64,000 bases of DNA from Actinospica robiniae DSM 44927 (GTDB lineage: Bacteria; Actinomycetota; Actinomycetes; Streptomycetales; Catenulisporaceae): the NCBI RefSeq assembly GCF_000504285.1, contig NZ_KI632511.1:8600154-8664153 (forward strand). The letters run 5' to 3'. A program made the position numbers and the translations under genes. The stretch's first letter is position 1. Every line of letters begins with the position of its first letter. The notes under the pieces are model-generated. The model worked only from the letters and a program-made list of their open reading frames with translations. It searched no databases and was not told where the DNA came from. Of this stretch, positions 25,924-34,133 are shown one piece after another.

Positions 25924-26661
25924 TCATCGGGCGGTTCGGGACCGGGCGGGGGTATCGAGGCGTCGGCCGAGTCCGGCAACCTCGTCCGGGTCGTGGTGGG
26001 CGGTGATCTCGAACAGCCCGGAGACGAGCGATTCGGCTGCCACCAGGCGCAGGTCCACCGGCGTGCCGCCGGTGGTCACGGCTCCGGGCAGCGGGATCAG
26101 GCGCGACTCGCTGAAGGAATCCGATGCCGGGTCTGCGACCTGTCCGCGCACCGCGACGTTCGCCCAGCGTCGCGGGGCGAGGAAGACGTACCCGTCAGCG
26201 CGGAGGCCTGGACATTGGTGTGCTGCCGTGATCGCGCAGGAGTGGCAGACCGGCGGATCCACGGTCAGGTACGGCGCCGCGGGGCCGAGGCGTTCGAGGT
26301 GGGCGTGCCAGGCAGGGGCCGCGGTCATCCACAGCGAGGCGGGCGCCGTACAGATCTGGCAAGAACCCCTTAACATCACCCTACGGTGACGTATCGGGTG
26401 GACTCGCGCGAACCGGGGCTGGCCCTCGCCCGGCGCCCAGGTCGCGCGCCGCCAGAGGATGCCGTAGCGGTCGCGGTCTTGGCTCTGCTCGTCGGGGTAG
26501 ACCAGCGCCGGTGCGCGGCCCGGGCCCGTGCGCAGGAGTGGCAGCGTGTCCGGGTCGGCCAGGACGTCCTCGGCGGACCAGGCAGTGATGTAAGGGACTG
26601 TCATTCCGTGGTAGGTGCGGGGTTGCGTGGCGGGGCGGGGTGGTCCTTCCATGCCGTTCAT
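25924..26661 (-). CDS. Hypothetical protein with two Cys pairs
   Basis: 245 residues, last gene of the array. Central GSCQICTAPASLW and VDPPVCHSCAITAAHQCPGL give two CxxC pairs plus an extra Cys and His, resembling a small zinc ribbon or treble clef. An N-terminal part (ILWRRATWAPGEGQPRFARV) and C-terminal part (PLPGAVTTGGTPVDLRLVAA) flank it. ATG 26661 is used; 26652 is also possible. No known function is recognised. The gene is 106 bp downstream of the next upstream one. Confidence 0.6.
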   Translation of the reverse strand: MNGMEGPPRPATQPRTYHGMTVPYITAWSAEDVLADPDTLPLLRTGPGRAPALVYPDEQSQDRDRYGILWRRATWAPGEGQPRFARVHPIRHRRVMLRGSCQICTAPASLWMTAAPAWHAHLERLGPAAPYLTVDPPVCHSCAITAAHQCPGLRADGYVFLAPRRWANVAVRGQVADPASDSFSESRLIPLPGAVTTGGTPVDLRLVAAESLVSGLFEITAHHDPDEVAGLGRRLDTPARSRTAR

Positions 26662-26767
26662 CGGGGACCGCCGCGGCTGACGCGGTCGGCGGGCTCGGTG
26701 TGAGGGCGGGTGGGCGGGTGTGGGTGCGGGTTCATGGGCGGCTCGTTTCGGTGTCGGTGTGTGCGGG

Positions 26768-27742
26768 TCACGGCGTTTCTGTGTTGCTGCGGGCGAGCAG
26801 TCGGGCGGCCAGGGCGACGGTGGGGCGCAGGAATTCGATCCAGCCGTCGGTGAGGTTTAGCCAGATGCCGGCCACGTGGAGTTCGCCGTCGGGTTCGACG
26901 AGGTGGAGTACTGCTGCTGCCGGGCTGGTGGCGCCGGGGGCGGCGCCGCGGCCGTAGGTGAGGATGAGCGAGCCGGGCGCGCATGCGGTCTCCTCCGTGA
27001 TGGGCAGGGCGTCGAACTCGCTGCACCACGCGGCGCCGACGGTGGTGATCAGGATGCGGTCGCGGTCGGCTGGGTGGGGCCGGGTCTGCAGGGTGCGGGC
27101 GTCGATCTGGCCGTCGGGGCGCGGGCGGATGATGCCGGGCGTGCCGGGTGTGATCAGGACGGTGGGCCCGTGCGGTGTGGTCATCGGAGGGCTTTCTGAG
27201 GCTGCGTAAGGCGGGCCGGGACGGCAAGAGCACGGAGCGGGATAGACGGGGCGGTGCGCGGTGGCTGGGCGCGGGTCATGGTCGAGTTCGTTTCGGTGCG
27301 CGGCCTGCCTGATGGCGTGGGCGATGTGCCCTTCCCTCGTGTGGATGCCCGCGCGCACGGCGCGGGCGGATAGCGGCAGTGCCACGGCGAGTAGCGGCCT
27401 GTGCCCTGTTCGCGCGATGGCCAGGCCCCACAGGCTCCCGGTGACCGCCTCGATCTCGGCGTAGGGGATCACGTGGGTGCGCAGCACGTTGGTGACGACC
27501 AGTGCGTCGCGGTTCAAGGCGATCCGTGCGCGCCCGAGGTATCCCGCGCCGAGGGCATCGAGCCCGGCGGCCAGGGCGGTTTCCACGCCGAGCGTCGCGG
27601 TGAGCCGTATCCCGCTGGCGAGCAGCGCGTAGACGTGCAGGAGCGCGATGCTCGATGCACACATGGCGGTGATCGCGGCGGCGCATGCCCAGAACGTCGG
27701 CCACCACAGCCGTGTGAGCTCAGGCTCCCGTGATCGTGACAT
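26768..27742 (-). CDS. Two-helix membrane protein fused to an array domain
   Basis: 324 residues in one continuous frame. The N-terminal 150 residues have two hydrophobic helices (LWWPTFWACAAAITAMCASS, then a second) and a beta-rich segment RDALVVTNVLRTHVIPYAEI resembling bacterial PH-like membrane domains. After a Pro/Arg-rich stretch (27275-27185) an internal ATG at 27184 begins a second unit, MTTPHGPTVLITPGTPGIIR, which looks like an independent array protein (137 residues). The two were probably separate genes that lost the intervening stop; both readings remain possible. RBS for the first start is weak (GCAGAG). Confidence 0.6.
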   Translation of the reverse strand: MSRSREPELTRLWWPTFWACAAAITAMCASSIALLHVYALLASGIRLTATLGVETALAAGLDALGAGYLGRARIALNRDALVVTNVLRTHVIPYAEIEAVTGSLWGLAIARTGHRPLLAVALPLSARAVRAGIHTREGHIAHAIRQAAHRNELDHDPRPATAHRPVYPAPCSCRPGPPYAASESPPMTTPHGPTVLITPGTPGIIRPRPDGQIDARTLQTRPHPADRDRILITTVGAAWCSEFDALPITEETACAPGSLILTYGRGAAPGATSPAAAVLHLVEPDGELHVAGIWLNLTDGWIEFLRPTVALAARLLARSNTETP

Positions 27743-27831
27743 CGAATCTTGTTCTCTGCTTTCCGTAAGGGTGCGGGGTGAAGGTGGCTGACGTGCTCGG
27801 CGTTGACCGGTCTTGCCGGGGACGGGCAGGG

Positions 27832-28506
27832 TTATGCGGCGCGGTCGGGGTCGAGTCCCGCAGGGTCGGTCAGGGCGTCGAGGAACGCGGTGATCGCCTC
27901 GCCGGGCACGTGGGCGGTGAAGATCGCCTCCCATTCCCGCCGGTGGACTCCGTCGGGGAAGCTGGCGCGGTAGTGCGGGCCGGTGGCCAGGAACTGGCCC
28001 GGGATCTCGGGCGGGGCGGCGCTGTAGACGAGGTGGACCTGCCCGTGGGTGCCGGTGTAGGTCGCACTGCGCACCGCGCGCGTCCAGCCGCGCGCCTCGG
28101 CCGCGGTGAACACCGCCTGCGCCCCGTCGTAGGCGGCACCGGCGAGGTAGCCGGGGTGCGCGCCGCGGATGCCCGCGGGATCGGTCAGCGCGCGGAGGAA
28201 CGCGGCGATCGCCTCGGCGGGCACGTCCTCGCCGAAGTGCGCTGCCCACCCCCGCTCGCCGCCCGGTTCGGGCCGGTACTCGGCGACCCACAGCCGGTCG
28301 GCGTCGCGGGAGTACCGGTCGGTCTCCGGTCCGAACTCCACGTGGCAGCGCCCGTCGGGGGACCGGTAGGTGAGGTTTCCCGCCTCGTCCTCGGACCTGT
28401 CCCACCCGGCGGCCCGCGCCGCCTCGAGGGCCGGCGTGGGCATTCCGCCGCCCGCCGCGTACGGCGGGGCGAGCACGGGTGCGGGCGGGGTGAACGCAGG
28501 GGTCAT
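27832..28506 (-). CDS. DUF317-type protein with two tandem domains
   Basis: 224 residues. Two copies of a roughly 90-residue unit: GWDRSEDEAGNLTYRSPDG ... AAHFGEDVPAEAIAAFLRAL and GWTRAVRSATYTGTHGQVHL ... AIFTAHVPGEAITAFLDAL. This tandem W-strand-helix pattern is that of the streptomycete DUF317 family, whose function is unknown and which is common on mobile elements. ATG 28506 follows GGAGG by six bases; a Pro-rich upstream extension to 28584 is unlikely. Confidence 0.75.
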   Translation of the reverse strand: MTPAFTPPAPVLAPPYAAGGGMPTPALEAARAAGWDRSEDEAGNLTYRSPDGRCHVEFGPETDRYSRDADRLWVAEYRPEPGGERGWAAHFGEDVPAEAIAAFLRALTDPAGIRGAHPGYLAGAAYDGAQAVFTAAEARGWTRAVRSATYTGTHGQVHLVYSAAPPEIPGQFLATGPHYRASFPDGVHRREWEAIFTAHVPGEAITAFLDALTDPAGLDPDRAA

Positions 28507-28718
28507 CGATGCCTCCGGGGCAGGATGGTCGGTGGGATCCGGCGGCGCGACCGCGCCGCCGGATCGATATCCAGACACAGACATTCGTGGCCGTCAAGCC
28601 GTGTGGCGCCCGCTCGATCGAGCGCCTTCCGTGGACCGGGCGCATCCGGCGAGCCCGCTCGCAGACGCGGCAGAACTGACCTGGGGCGCCCCGTCCTCGC
28701 CGTACTTAATCGATATAG

Positions 28719-28985
28719 CTAAATGTCGTGATTATTGGACGTGCTGATGCCGAGGGCTACAGCCAGGCGGTCTATCCAGTTCTCGAGGCGGTCGGCGACG
28801 TCGATGCCGTGATCGCCTCGTGCTTCGTCGTAGTCCTGGTAGTGCTCGGGGTGGATCTCGCCGTCTTCGTCGGTGTATTCGGCGCGTACGGCCTGCCAGG
28901 CGCTCTCGAGGGCGCGCATCTCGGCGAGCAGGTCGAGGCCGGCGCGTGTGCCGCTGATCGGCTGGGTGGTCGGGGTGGAGGTCAT
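28719..28985 (-). CDS. Small hypothetical acidic protein
   Basis: 88 residues, mostly helical and acidic (LLAEMRALESAWQAVRAEY, then EDGEIHPEHYQDYDEARGDH) ending STSNNHDI. Its ATG overlaps the stop of the upstream gene (ATGA), so translation is coupled. The stop lies in an unusually AT-rich spot (28705-28730). No family is recognised. Confidence 0.65.
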   Translation of the reverse strand: MTSTPTTQPISGTRAGLDLLAEMRALESAWQAVRAEYTDEDGEIHPEHYQDYDEARGDHGIDVADRLENWIDRLAVALGISTSNNHDI

Positions 28986-29317
28986 GGGGTGTTATTTCGC
29001 GGGGGTCGGGCCGTCGTGGCGGGTTGCGGGGCGCGGAAAGGCAGGGGTGTGATCTCGCCGCGGTGGGCGCGGATGCCTTGGCCGGGCTGGAGAGCGGCGG
29101 CGGGGTCTTCGGGCGCGAGGATGTAGGTGAACCGGTCGCAGCCGGCGACGCAGGGAACGGTGAAGCAGTAGTTCCAGGCGTATACGCGGAAGAAGCCGTG
29201 GTGGGCGGCGGCCGGCCCGTGGTAGGCGACGCGCATCGCGACCCAGGTGGTCGGGTGGCCCGGTGGCGGGGCGGGCGGCGCGTGGCCGTCCGCGGGTGCG
29301 GGCGGGGGTGATGTCAT
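28982..29317 (-). CDS. Hypothetical protein with aromatic/Cys core
   Basis: 111 residues. A Pro/Ala-rich N-terminus leads to a compact region MRVAYHGPAAAHHGFFRVYA, WNYCFTVPCVAGCDRFTYIL and a C-terminal GQGIRAHRGEITPLPF. Three Cys lie close together. The frame continues upstream without stop, but ATG 29317 is the first start after the neighbouring gene. No family is recognised. Confidence 0.6.
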   Translation of the reverse strand: MTSPPPAPADGHAPPAPPPGHPTTWVAMRVAYHGPAAAHHGFFRVYAWNYCFTVPCVAGCDRFTYILAPEDPAAALQPGQGIRAHRGEITPLPFRAPQPATTARPPRNNTP

Positions 29318-29343
29318 CGTGGTCTCCGGTGGCCGGTGCGGGG

Positions 29344-29829
29344 TCAGTCGGTGGGGGCGTGCGGGCAGGTGGGGGTGTGGCCGGGGTCGGCGCGGAATTC
29401 GGGGACCGGGTCGAAGGCGTCGTCGCTCAGGGCGGTGGCGTCGAGTTGGGCGCCGTAGTCGGCCAGGGAGCGCAGCCAGCCGAGTGGGGCCTGCTTCCCG
29501 CAGGCGGGGCACGGGCCGAGGGTGAAGATCTGGTCGGGGTTGTTGTGGGCGCCGAGGAATCGGTGTGTCGTGCCGTCGGGCTCGGTGACGGTCAGAAGCG
29601 GCCAGGGCCAGTCGCCGTAGGCGCGGGTGTAGTCGGGGCTGATCTGCACCTGGCTGGGGGTGATGCCGAGCAGGGCGGCCAGTTCCCGGGCGCAGGCTTC
29701 GGCGCGCTCGGCCCAGCGCTGGTCGCGCCAGGTCGGGGGATGGGCGGTGTCGCGGCGGCGCCGGTCGGCGGCGTGCAGGGCGCGGGCGGTGATGCCGCCT
29801 GCTGTCGGGGTCGCGGTGGTATCCGGCAT
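29344..29829 (-). CDS. Array family B protein (CPxC zinc-binding-like)
   Basis: 161 residues and a clear paralogue of the gene at 32327-32803. Shared segments are WRDQRWAERAEACARELAAL, a W...WPLLTVTEPDGT strand pair, LGPCPACGKQAPLGWLRSLA and the end HTPTCPHAP. The CPxC plus CPxH spacing suggests one zinc ion. Start ATG 29829 follows a weak AGAAAGC. No known function is recognised; duplication within the array implies selection for variants. Confidence 0.65.
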   Translation of the reverse strand: MPDTTATPTAGGITARALHAADRRRRDTAHPPTWRDQRWAERAEACARELAALLGITPSQVQISPDYTRAYGDWPWPLLTVTEPDGTTHRFLGAHNNPDQIFTLGPCPACGKQAPLGWLRSLADYGAQLDATALSDDAFDPVPEFRADPGHTPTCPHAPTD

Positions 29830-29873
29830 GGGATGCTCCCAGCTTTCTGTACGAGGGCGTGTGCAGGGACTGT

Positions 29874-30555
29874 TCATGTGCGCGGGTTTTGGGCGGCGGT
29901 GTAGGCGCGGGCGGTGGTCTCGAGGCGGTCGAGGGCGTCGTGGTGGCGTGCGGCGAGGGCGAGCAGGTCGTCGAGGCGGCCGGGCATCGGCCAGTTCCTC
30001 GGCTGCGGCCTGCAGGTCGCTGATCGTGTGCCGGATCCTGCGGGCGAGTTCCAGGTGGCGTTCCCCGGTGCGCAGGGCGGTCTCGTGCAGCAGCTTGGTC
30101 AGCGGCTCGCATCCGGGAGTCTCGGCCGCGCGCCGCAGGTGGGCGGGTCCTTCGCGCCCGAGCAGGCGGGCGAGGACGAGGTCGATGGCCGGCTGGTAGA
30201 CGGGGGTGATGAGACTCCTTGAAAACGGCCAGTTCCTGCTCACCGCTTGGCCGGACCTGCTCAGTGGATCTCCTCACCCCGAACTGCTGATCAGCGGGCT
30301 CGGCGACACAGCGCCGGGGCTGGCCGACAGCTGCGGCGACTTTGGGGCGAGAGGAGCGGTCCAGGGCGGGCGTAGCCCGTCGCGGAGCGACGCCGAAGGC
30401 GCCCTTGACGGCGACGAGCGGCCTGATCCTGATCGGGCGGTCGGCCCCGGCCCCACGGGCCCGAATTCGAGCCTTGCCAAACTGGGGCGTACCCAGAGCG
30501 GCTCTGGCCGTTTTCGGAGGTCCTCATCAGGGGCGGGTGTCGGTGTCGAGGTCAT
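29874..30555 (-). pseudogene. Array gene interrupted by a 323-bp element and frameshifted
   Basis: The original start is ATG 30555 (after GGAAAGG) and encodes MTSTPTPA; the frame is then broken by the element at 30207-30529 and resumes at 30206 with VYQPAIDLVLARLLGREG, in register if four G are counted as target duplication. A second lesion, one extra base near 29988, shifts the end: HTISDLQAAAEELAD must continue as GRLDDLLALAARHHDALDRL to the stop at 29874. Remnant in-frame start GTG 30243 lies inside the element. The product was helical, about 118 residues, of unknown function. Confidence 0.65.
30207..30529. mobile_element. 323-bp MITE-like element with 26-bp inverted ends
   Basis: The ends are imperfect inverted repeats: TGATGAGACTCCTTGAAAAC... 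(30207-30232) and the complement of 30504-30529. The outer seven and inner twelve positions match (TGATGAG and GAAAACGGCCAG). Flanking G runs (30202-30206 and 30530-30533) fit a 4-bp GGGG duplication. Removing element plus one GGGG restores an open reading frame across the junction. No transposase is encoded; the interior is highly structured (GTCGC/GCGAC, GCC/GGC hairpins near 30379-30410), so it is a non-autonomous element or a mobile structured RNA. Confidence 0.65.
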
Positions 30556-30641
30556 GGGTTGGGGCCTTTCCTCGGGTGGTGATGCGGTGCTGTGAGCTCT
30601 TTCCGCTCGTCCGGTCCGGGTGAGTTCGTGCTCGTCGAGGC

Positions 30642-31616
30642 TCAGTGCGTCGCGCGCGGTCCGTCGGCGCTCGGCTCGTCGGGAACGGGTATGGCGCCGC
30701 GCAGGGCGGAGGCGGCATGGCAGAGCAGGCTCTTGACGGGGGTGAGCGCCTCGGCGACGTCTTCCGGGTCACCGCCGTGGGCTGCGGCGGTGGCCCTGAT
30801 GTAGGTGGCGGCGTGGGAGATGTAGTTGGCGGCATCCGCCAGCAGATCCAGGAGTTCGTCGCGTTCTCGGTCGGCCAGCGGGGCCTTGCCTGCGCTCACC
30901 TCTGTGATGGATACCGTGCCGCCGGGAGCGGTCGTGGTGGGCAGTGCCTCGTTGAACCGCTGCGCCGCTTCGCCGAACTCGCGCGCGCGCCGAAGAACCT
31001 CAGCGCTGTGCATCGCGGCGGCGGCCTGTGCGGGGGTTTCGTGGGCTGGGGTGTCGATTCCGGCCATCGCGCGCAGGACGCTGGTCGGGGTGGTGTAGTC
31101 GGCGGTGATCGTGGTGTGGGTGCGGCGGTCGGTGATCTGGAACTCGTCCTCATCCGGACCCCAGGTGATCCGGACGGCGCCGTCCGGATCGGCCAGTTGG
31201 CTGCCGAGGAGTTCGTCGTGGCTGTGTTCCTCGGTGTGGATCCAGCCTCGCGATTCGAGGTCCGCGATCAGCTCGTCGATCTCGGTGTCGTCCTCGGGGT
31301 TTCGGTGGGCGTCCTTGCCGGCGCGCGCGATCGTCTCGAGTACGTCCGCGGGCAGAACCGGGCCGACCGCGCGCCAGCACGCCCGGGAGTTGCCGCCCGT
31401 GCCCGGCCCATGTGGCGCGTTTCCCGTGAGGGTCAACATCGCCGCGGTGCCGACGGCTTCGATCCGTACGGCCAGCTCACCGACCGGCGCGTTGAAGGTG
31501 ATGCTGGTCAGGCCTGTGATCAGCGCCGAGGGCTGGGGCCCCGCGCTCTGCCAGCCGTGCGCATAGAGCGCGTTGCTCAGAACGACGTGCGGGGGCGGGA
31601 ACATGGTCGGGGTCAC
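30642..31616 (-). CDS. Two-part array protein, DUF317-like
   Basis: 324 residues. The first half (NALYAHGWQSAGPQPSALIT ... WRAVGPVLPADVLETIA) and second half (IADLESRGWIHTEEHSHDEL ... ADYTTPTSVLRAMAG) each have the GW-strand-helix layout of DUF317-like units. A helical tail with AANYISHAATYIRATAAAHG follows. GTG 31616 is chosen for its GGAGG five bases upstream; ATG 31661 would overlap the upstream stop (ATGA) and is the alternative. Function unknown. Confidence 0.65.
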   Translation of the reverse strand: MTPTMFPPPHVVLSNALYAHGWQSAGPQPSALITGLTSITFNAPVGELAVRIEAVGTAAMLTLTGNAPHGPGTGGNSRACWRAVGPVLPADVLETIARAGKDAHRNPEDDTEIDELIADLESRGWIHTEEHSHDELLGSQLADPDGAVRITWGPDEDEFQITDRRTHTTITADYTTPTSVLRAMAGIDTPAHETPAQAAAAMHSAEVLRRAREFGEAAQRFNEALPTTTAPGGTVSITEVSAGKAPLADRERDELLDLLADAANYISHAATYIRATAAAHGGDPEDVAEALTPVKSLLCHAASALRGAIPVPDEPSADGPRATH

Positions 31617-31657
31617 GCGGTCCTCCGGGGTCTCGGGGGCGGGGTGTGCGGGCGGAT

Positions 31658-32260
31658 TCATGCGGGGTCTGCGTCGTCGGTCAGGGCGAGCGCGGCGATC
31701 ACGGCGCCCGGGGCGCTCGCGTCCGTGTGGGCGTGGGCGCGCTCGCCGCCGCTGGTGGCCACGTCGGCGCGGGAGATGATCCACGGGCCGCGCTGCAGGC
31801 GGCCGTCATGGCGCCGGTATTGGGCTGAGGCCCAGCGCACCGTGTCGGGGTCGTCGAAGATCAGGGCACGTGTGCCGTATTCGGTGCCCAGGACCGGCCC
31901 TTGCAGCCAGCCCGCCGCGCGCAGGCACGCGATCGGCCCGGTGCCCGAGGGCCCGGCAACCGCCGCGCGGCAGGTCGCGTACAGGATGACAACGGGCATG
32001 TCGGTGGCTTCAACGTGCCAGAGCGCGGCGCGCGGGTCGCTCCCATCGAGCCGCACGATGCTCGTGCTCGCCTTCTCTTCGCGCCAGATCGCGGTCAGAA
32101 GGATCTGCCGGCCGGGGCTTGCCAGCAGGCGGAGACTGACGCCCGTGAGCATCCTGAGGACCTCGCTCCCGCCGAGCTCGAGGTCCATCTCCTCCCATCC
32201 CTCGGCGGTCAGCAGGCCGGTGAGCGTGGCGAGTTCGTGAGCGTGGTCGCGGGGTATCAC
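31658..32260 (-). CDS. Array family A protein
   Basis: 200 residues, one of four paralogues (also 33524-34111, 40479-41030, 41062-41661). Shared features are an N-terminal helix ending LLTAEGW, a beta-rich middle with LRLLASPGRQILLTAIWREE, WHVEATDMPVVILYA, a second unit starting LRAAGW, RGPWIISRADV and a C-terminal APGAVIAALALT. It looks like two fused DUF317-like halves. Cellular role unknown; probably cytoplasmic with no signal peptide. Confidence 0.65.
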   Translation of the reverse strand: MIPRDHAHELATLTGLLTAEGWEEMDLELGGSEVLRMLTGVSLRLLASPGRQILLTAIWREEKASTSIVRLDGSDPRAALWHVEATDMPVVILYATCRAAVAGPSGTGPIACLRAAGWLQGPVLGTEYGTRALIFDDPDTVRWASAQYRRHDGRLQRGPWIISRADVATSGGERAHAHTDASAPGAVIAALALTDDADPA

Positions 32261-32326
32261 GGTGGTCTCCTTCGTAAGGTGCGGGTGGTGCCGGGTACGG
32301 TTCGCCGGTGGTGGTGGGGGGCTTCT

Positions 32327-32803
32327 CTAGTCGCGGTGGAACGGGCAGCGGCTGTGATGGGCTGGGTCTGCGACGAGTTCTTGGGCGAGTGGGGGTTTCG
32401 GCCGACGGAGGCCGGCGCGGTGCTCGAGCAGCTCGCCGAGGTCGGCGAGGTGGCGCAGCGGCGTGAGCGGGACGCGGTTGCCGCATTCCGGGCACGGGCC
32501 GAGGCACAGCAGGCGGTGCGGGTCCTTGTTCGCGGCGATGAACTCGTATGCGGTGCCCTGATCGGTCACGGTGAGCCGGGGCCAGACCCAGCCGTCGTCG
32601 ACGCGTGTTGGATCGGGGCTGATGACGATGTGTTCGCGGGTGATGCCGAGGATGTCGGCCAGGCGGTGCGCGCAGGCTTCGGCGCACGTAGCCCAGTACG
32701 GATCGCGCCAGGTCGCGGGCTCGCCGGTATCGGCGCGGCGGATCGCTGCGGCGTGGCGGGCCCGCTCGACCAGTTCGAGCGTGCGGCGGTGTGTTTTCGG
32801 CAT
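32327..32803 (-). CDS. Array family B protein (second copy)
   Basis: 158 residues, paralogue of 29344-29829: WRDPYWATCAEACAHRLADI, LGITREHIVISPDPTRVDDG, WPRLTVTDQGTAYEF, LGPCPECGNRVPLTPLRHLA and the end HHSRCPFHRD. The paired CPxC and CPxH are conserved between the copies, supporting a zinc site. Start ATG 32803 has no clear ribosome binding site. Confidence 0.65.
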   Translation of the reverse strand: MPKTHRRTLELVERARHAAAIRRADTGEPATWRDPYWATCAEACAHRLADILGITREHIVISPDPTRVDDGWVWPRLTVTDQGTAYEFIAANKDPHRLLCLGPCPECGNRVPLTPLRHLADLGELLEHRAGLRRPKPPLAQELVADPAHHSRCPFHRD

Positions 32804-32859
32804 GGAGGTATCACCAATCGGTGCTGGGGCGGAGGTGTTCGGTGAGGCGGGGGCGTGCT

Positions 32860-33477
32860 CTAGAGTTCCGGGCTCGCGGCGGTCAGGGCCCTGATGAGCG
32901 CGGTGATGACGTGGCGGGGGGTGGCGAGTGCGGCGTGCAGGGCGTAGGGCCCGCCGTGCAGGTGCAGGTCCCAACCCGCTTGAAGGTCAGGGCGGGCGGC
33001 GCCGGGAACGCACCAGTGCAGCGCGGCCAGCCGGTAGGGCGGCGCCGGGGCCTCCCACTGGTAATAGGACTCGGTGTAGTACGCGCCGCGCGGGTGTCCG
33101 CTGGAGGTCTCGCACCAGTAGTCGATGCGCGGCAGCACGGCGACCGGGTCCATCGCGGCCGCGCCGGGCGGGAGCACGGCGGCGGCCAGCAGGTGCGGCA
33201 GGATCGGCAGCGGGCACTGGCCGGTGACCGCCCACGGCGCTGCGCCGTCGGGTGCGCCGGTCACGGCGATGGCGGCGTAGCGCTCGCGCAGGTCGTATCC
33301 GTGCAGTGCGGGTTCGATCTCGGCGGCGGCGAGGTGGGCGGCGGCGTGCGGCGCGCTCCACGCCCCGATGAACACCGCGTCGCCCGGCAGCAGTGATGCG
33401 GTCTCGGCGCGGGGTGGCGCAGGATGCCATCCCGCCGTGCGCGCGAGCGCGGCCAGCGGCTCGGTGAGGTCGGACAC
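32860..33477 (-). CDS. Hypothetical array protein
   Basis: 205 residues with DUF317-like flavour: N-terminal LAALARTAGWHPAPPR, middle segments HGYDLRERYAAIAVTG and PRIDYWCETSSGHPRGAYYT, C-terminal ATPRHVITALIRALT (compare the ...P-x-V-I-x-A-L end of family A). Probably a distant member of the same expansion. Function unknown. It starts after a GAAAGGAAG. Confidence 0.6.
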   Translation of the reverse strand: MSDLTEPLAALARTAGWHPAPPRAETASLLPGDAVFIGAWSAPHAAAHLAAAEIEPALHGYDLRERYAAIAVTGAPDGAAPWAVTGQCPLPILPHLLAAAVLPPGAAAMDPVAVLPRIDYWCETSSGHPRGAYYTESYYQWEAPAPPYRLAALHWCVPGAARPDLQAGWDLHLHGGPYALHAALATPRHVITALIRALTAASPEL

Positions 33478-33523
33478 GGCTGGCTTCCTTTCATCGGGCG
33501 CAGTGGGCTCGGGTGTGAGCGGG

Positions 33524-34111
33524 TCAGGGGGTGGTGGCGAGGGCGGCGATCACCGCGCCGGGGGTGGTAGGGCTGGTGTGGGCGATGGCGCGGGTGCGGC
33601 CGGTGGTGGTCACATCCGCGCGCACGATCAGCCAGGGACCGTGCGCGGCGCCTTCGGGTCCGGGCAGGTAGGTCGCGGCGGCGGTGCGCGCGGCTCGGGG
33701 GTCGTACAGGATGACCGGGGGCAGTGTGCGCGTGCCGGTCGCTCGTTGCCGCCGGGTCCATCCGGCCTCGCGCAGCAGCTTGAGGGGCCCGGGGCTCTCG
33801 CCGGGTTCGGTGGCCGCCTCGGCCGCGGCGGCGAGGATCGAGACCGGGAGGTTGTCGGCCTGGGCGCGCCAGAGCGGGATGGGCGGGGTGTGCGGGTCGA
33901 GGCCCTGGATCTCGGTGCAGGCGTGCTCGGCGCGCCAGTTCGCGCTCAGCAGCACCCGCCGTCCGGGGCTGAGCATCAGCCGCAGACCGATCCCGGTCAG
34001 GTGCAGTGCGAAGTCGGATCCGTCCAGGCCGGTCTCGATCACCTCCCAGCCGCGGGCGGTGAGGTGGTCGGTCAGGTCCTCGAGTTCGGCGGCGTAGTCG
34101 CGGGGCATCAT
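33524..34111 (-). CDS. Array family A protein (second copy)
   Basis: 195 residues and the closest paralogue of 31658-32260: MMPRDYAAELEDLTDHLTAR (against MIPRDHAHELATLTGLL), GLRLMLSPGRRVLLSANWRA, LLREAGWTRRQ, HGPWLIVRADVTTTG and TTPGAVIAALATTP. The starts are both preceded by GAAGGAG-like sequences. Function unknown. Confidence 0.65.
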   Translation of the reverse strand: MMPRDYAAELEDLTDHLTARGWEVIETGLDGSDFALHLTGIGLRLMLSPGRRVLLSANWRAEHACTEIQGLDPHTPPIPLWRAQADNLPVSILAAAAEAATEPGESPGPLKLLREAGWTRRQRATGTRTLPPVILYDPRAARTAAATYLPGPEGAAHGPWLIVRADVTTTGRTRAIAHTSPTTPGAVIAALATTP

Positions 34112-34133
34112 GTCGATCTCTCCTTCGTCGGGT

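Noticed and set aside
30274-30555. 93-codon minus-strand frame starting MTSTPTPAP
   Set aside because: Only its first eight codons belong to a gene; the rest reads into the inserted element.
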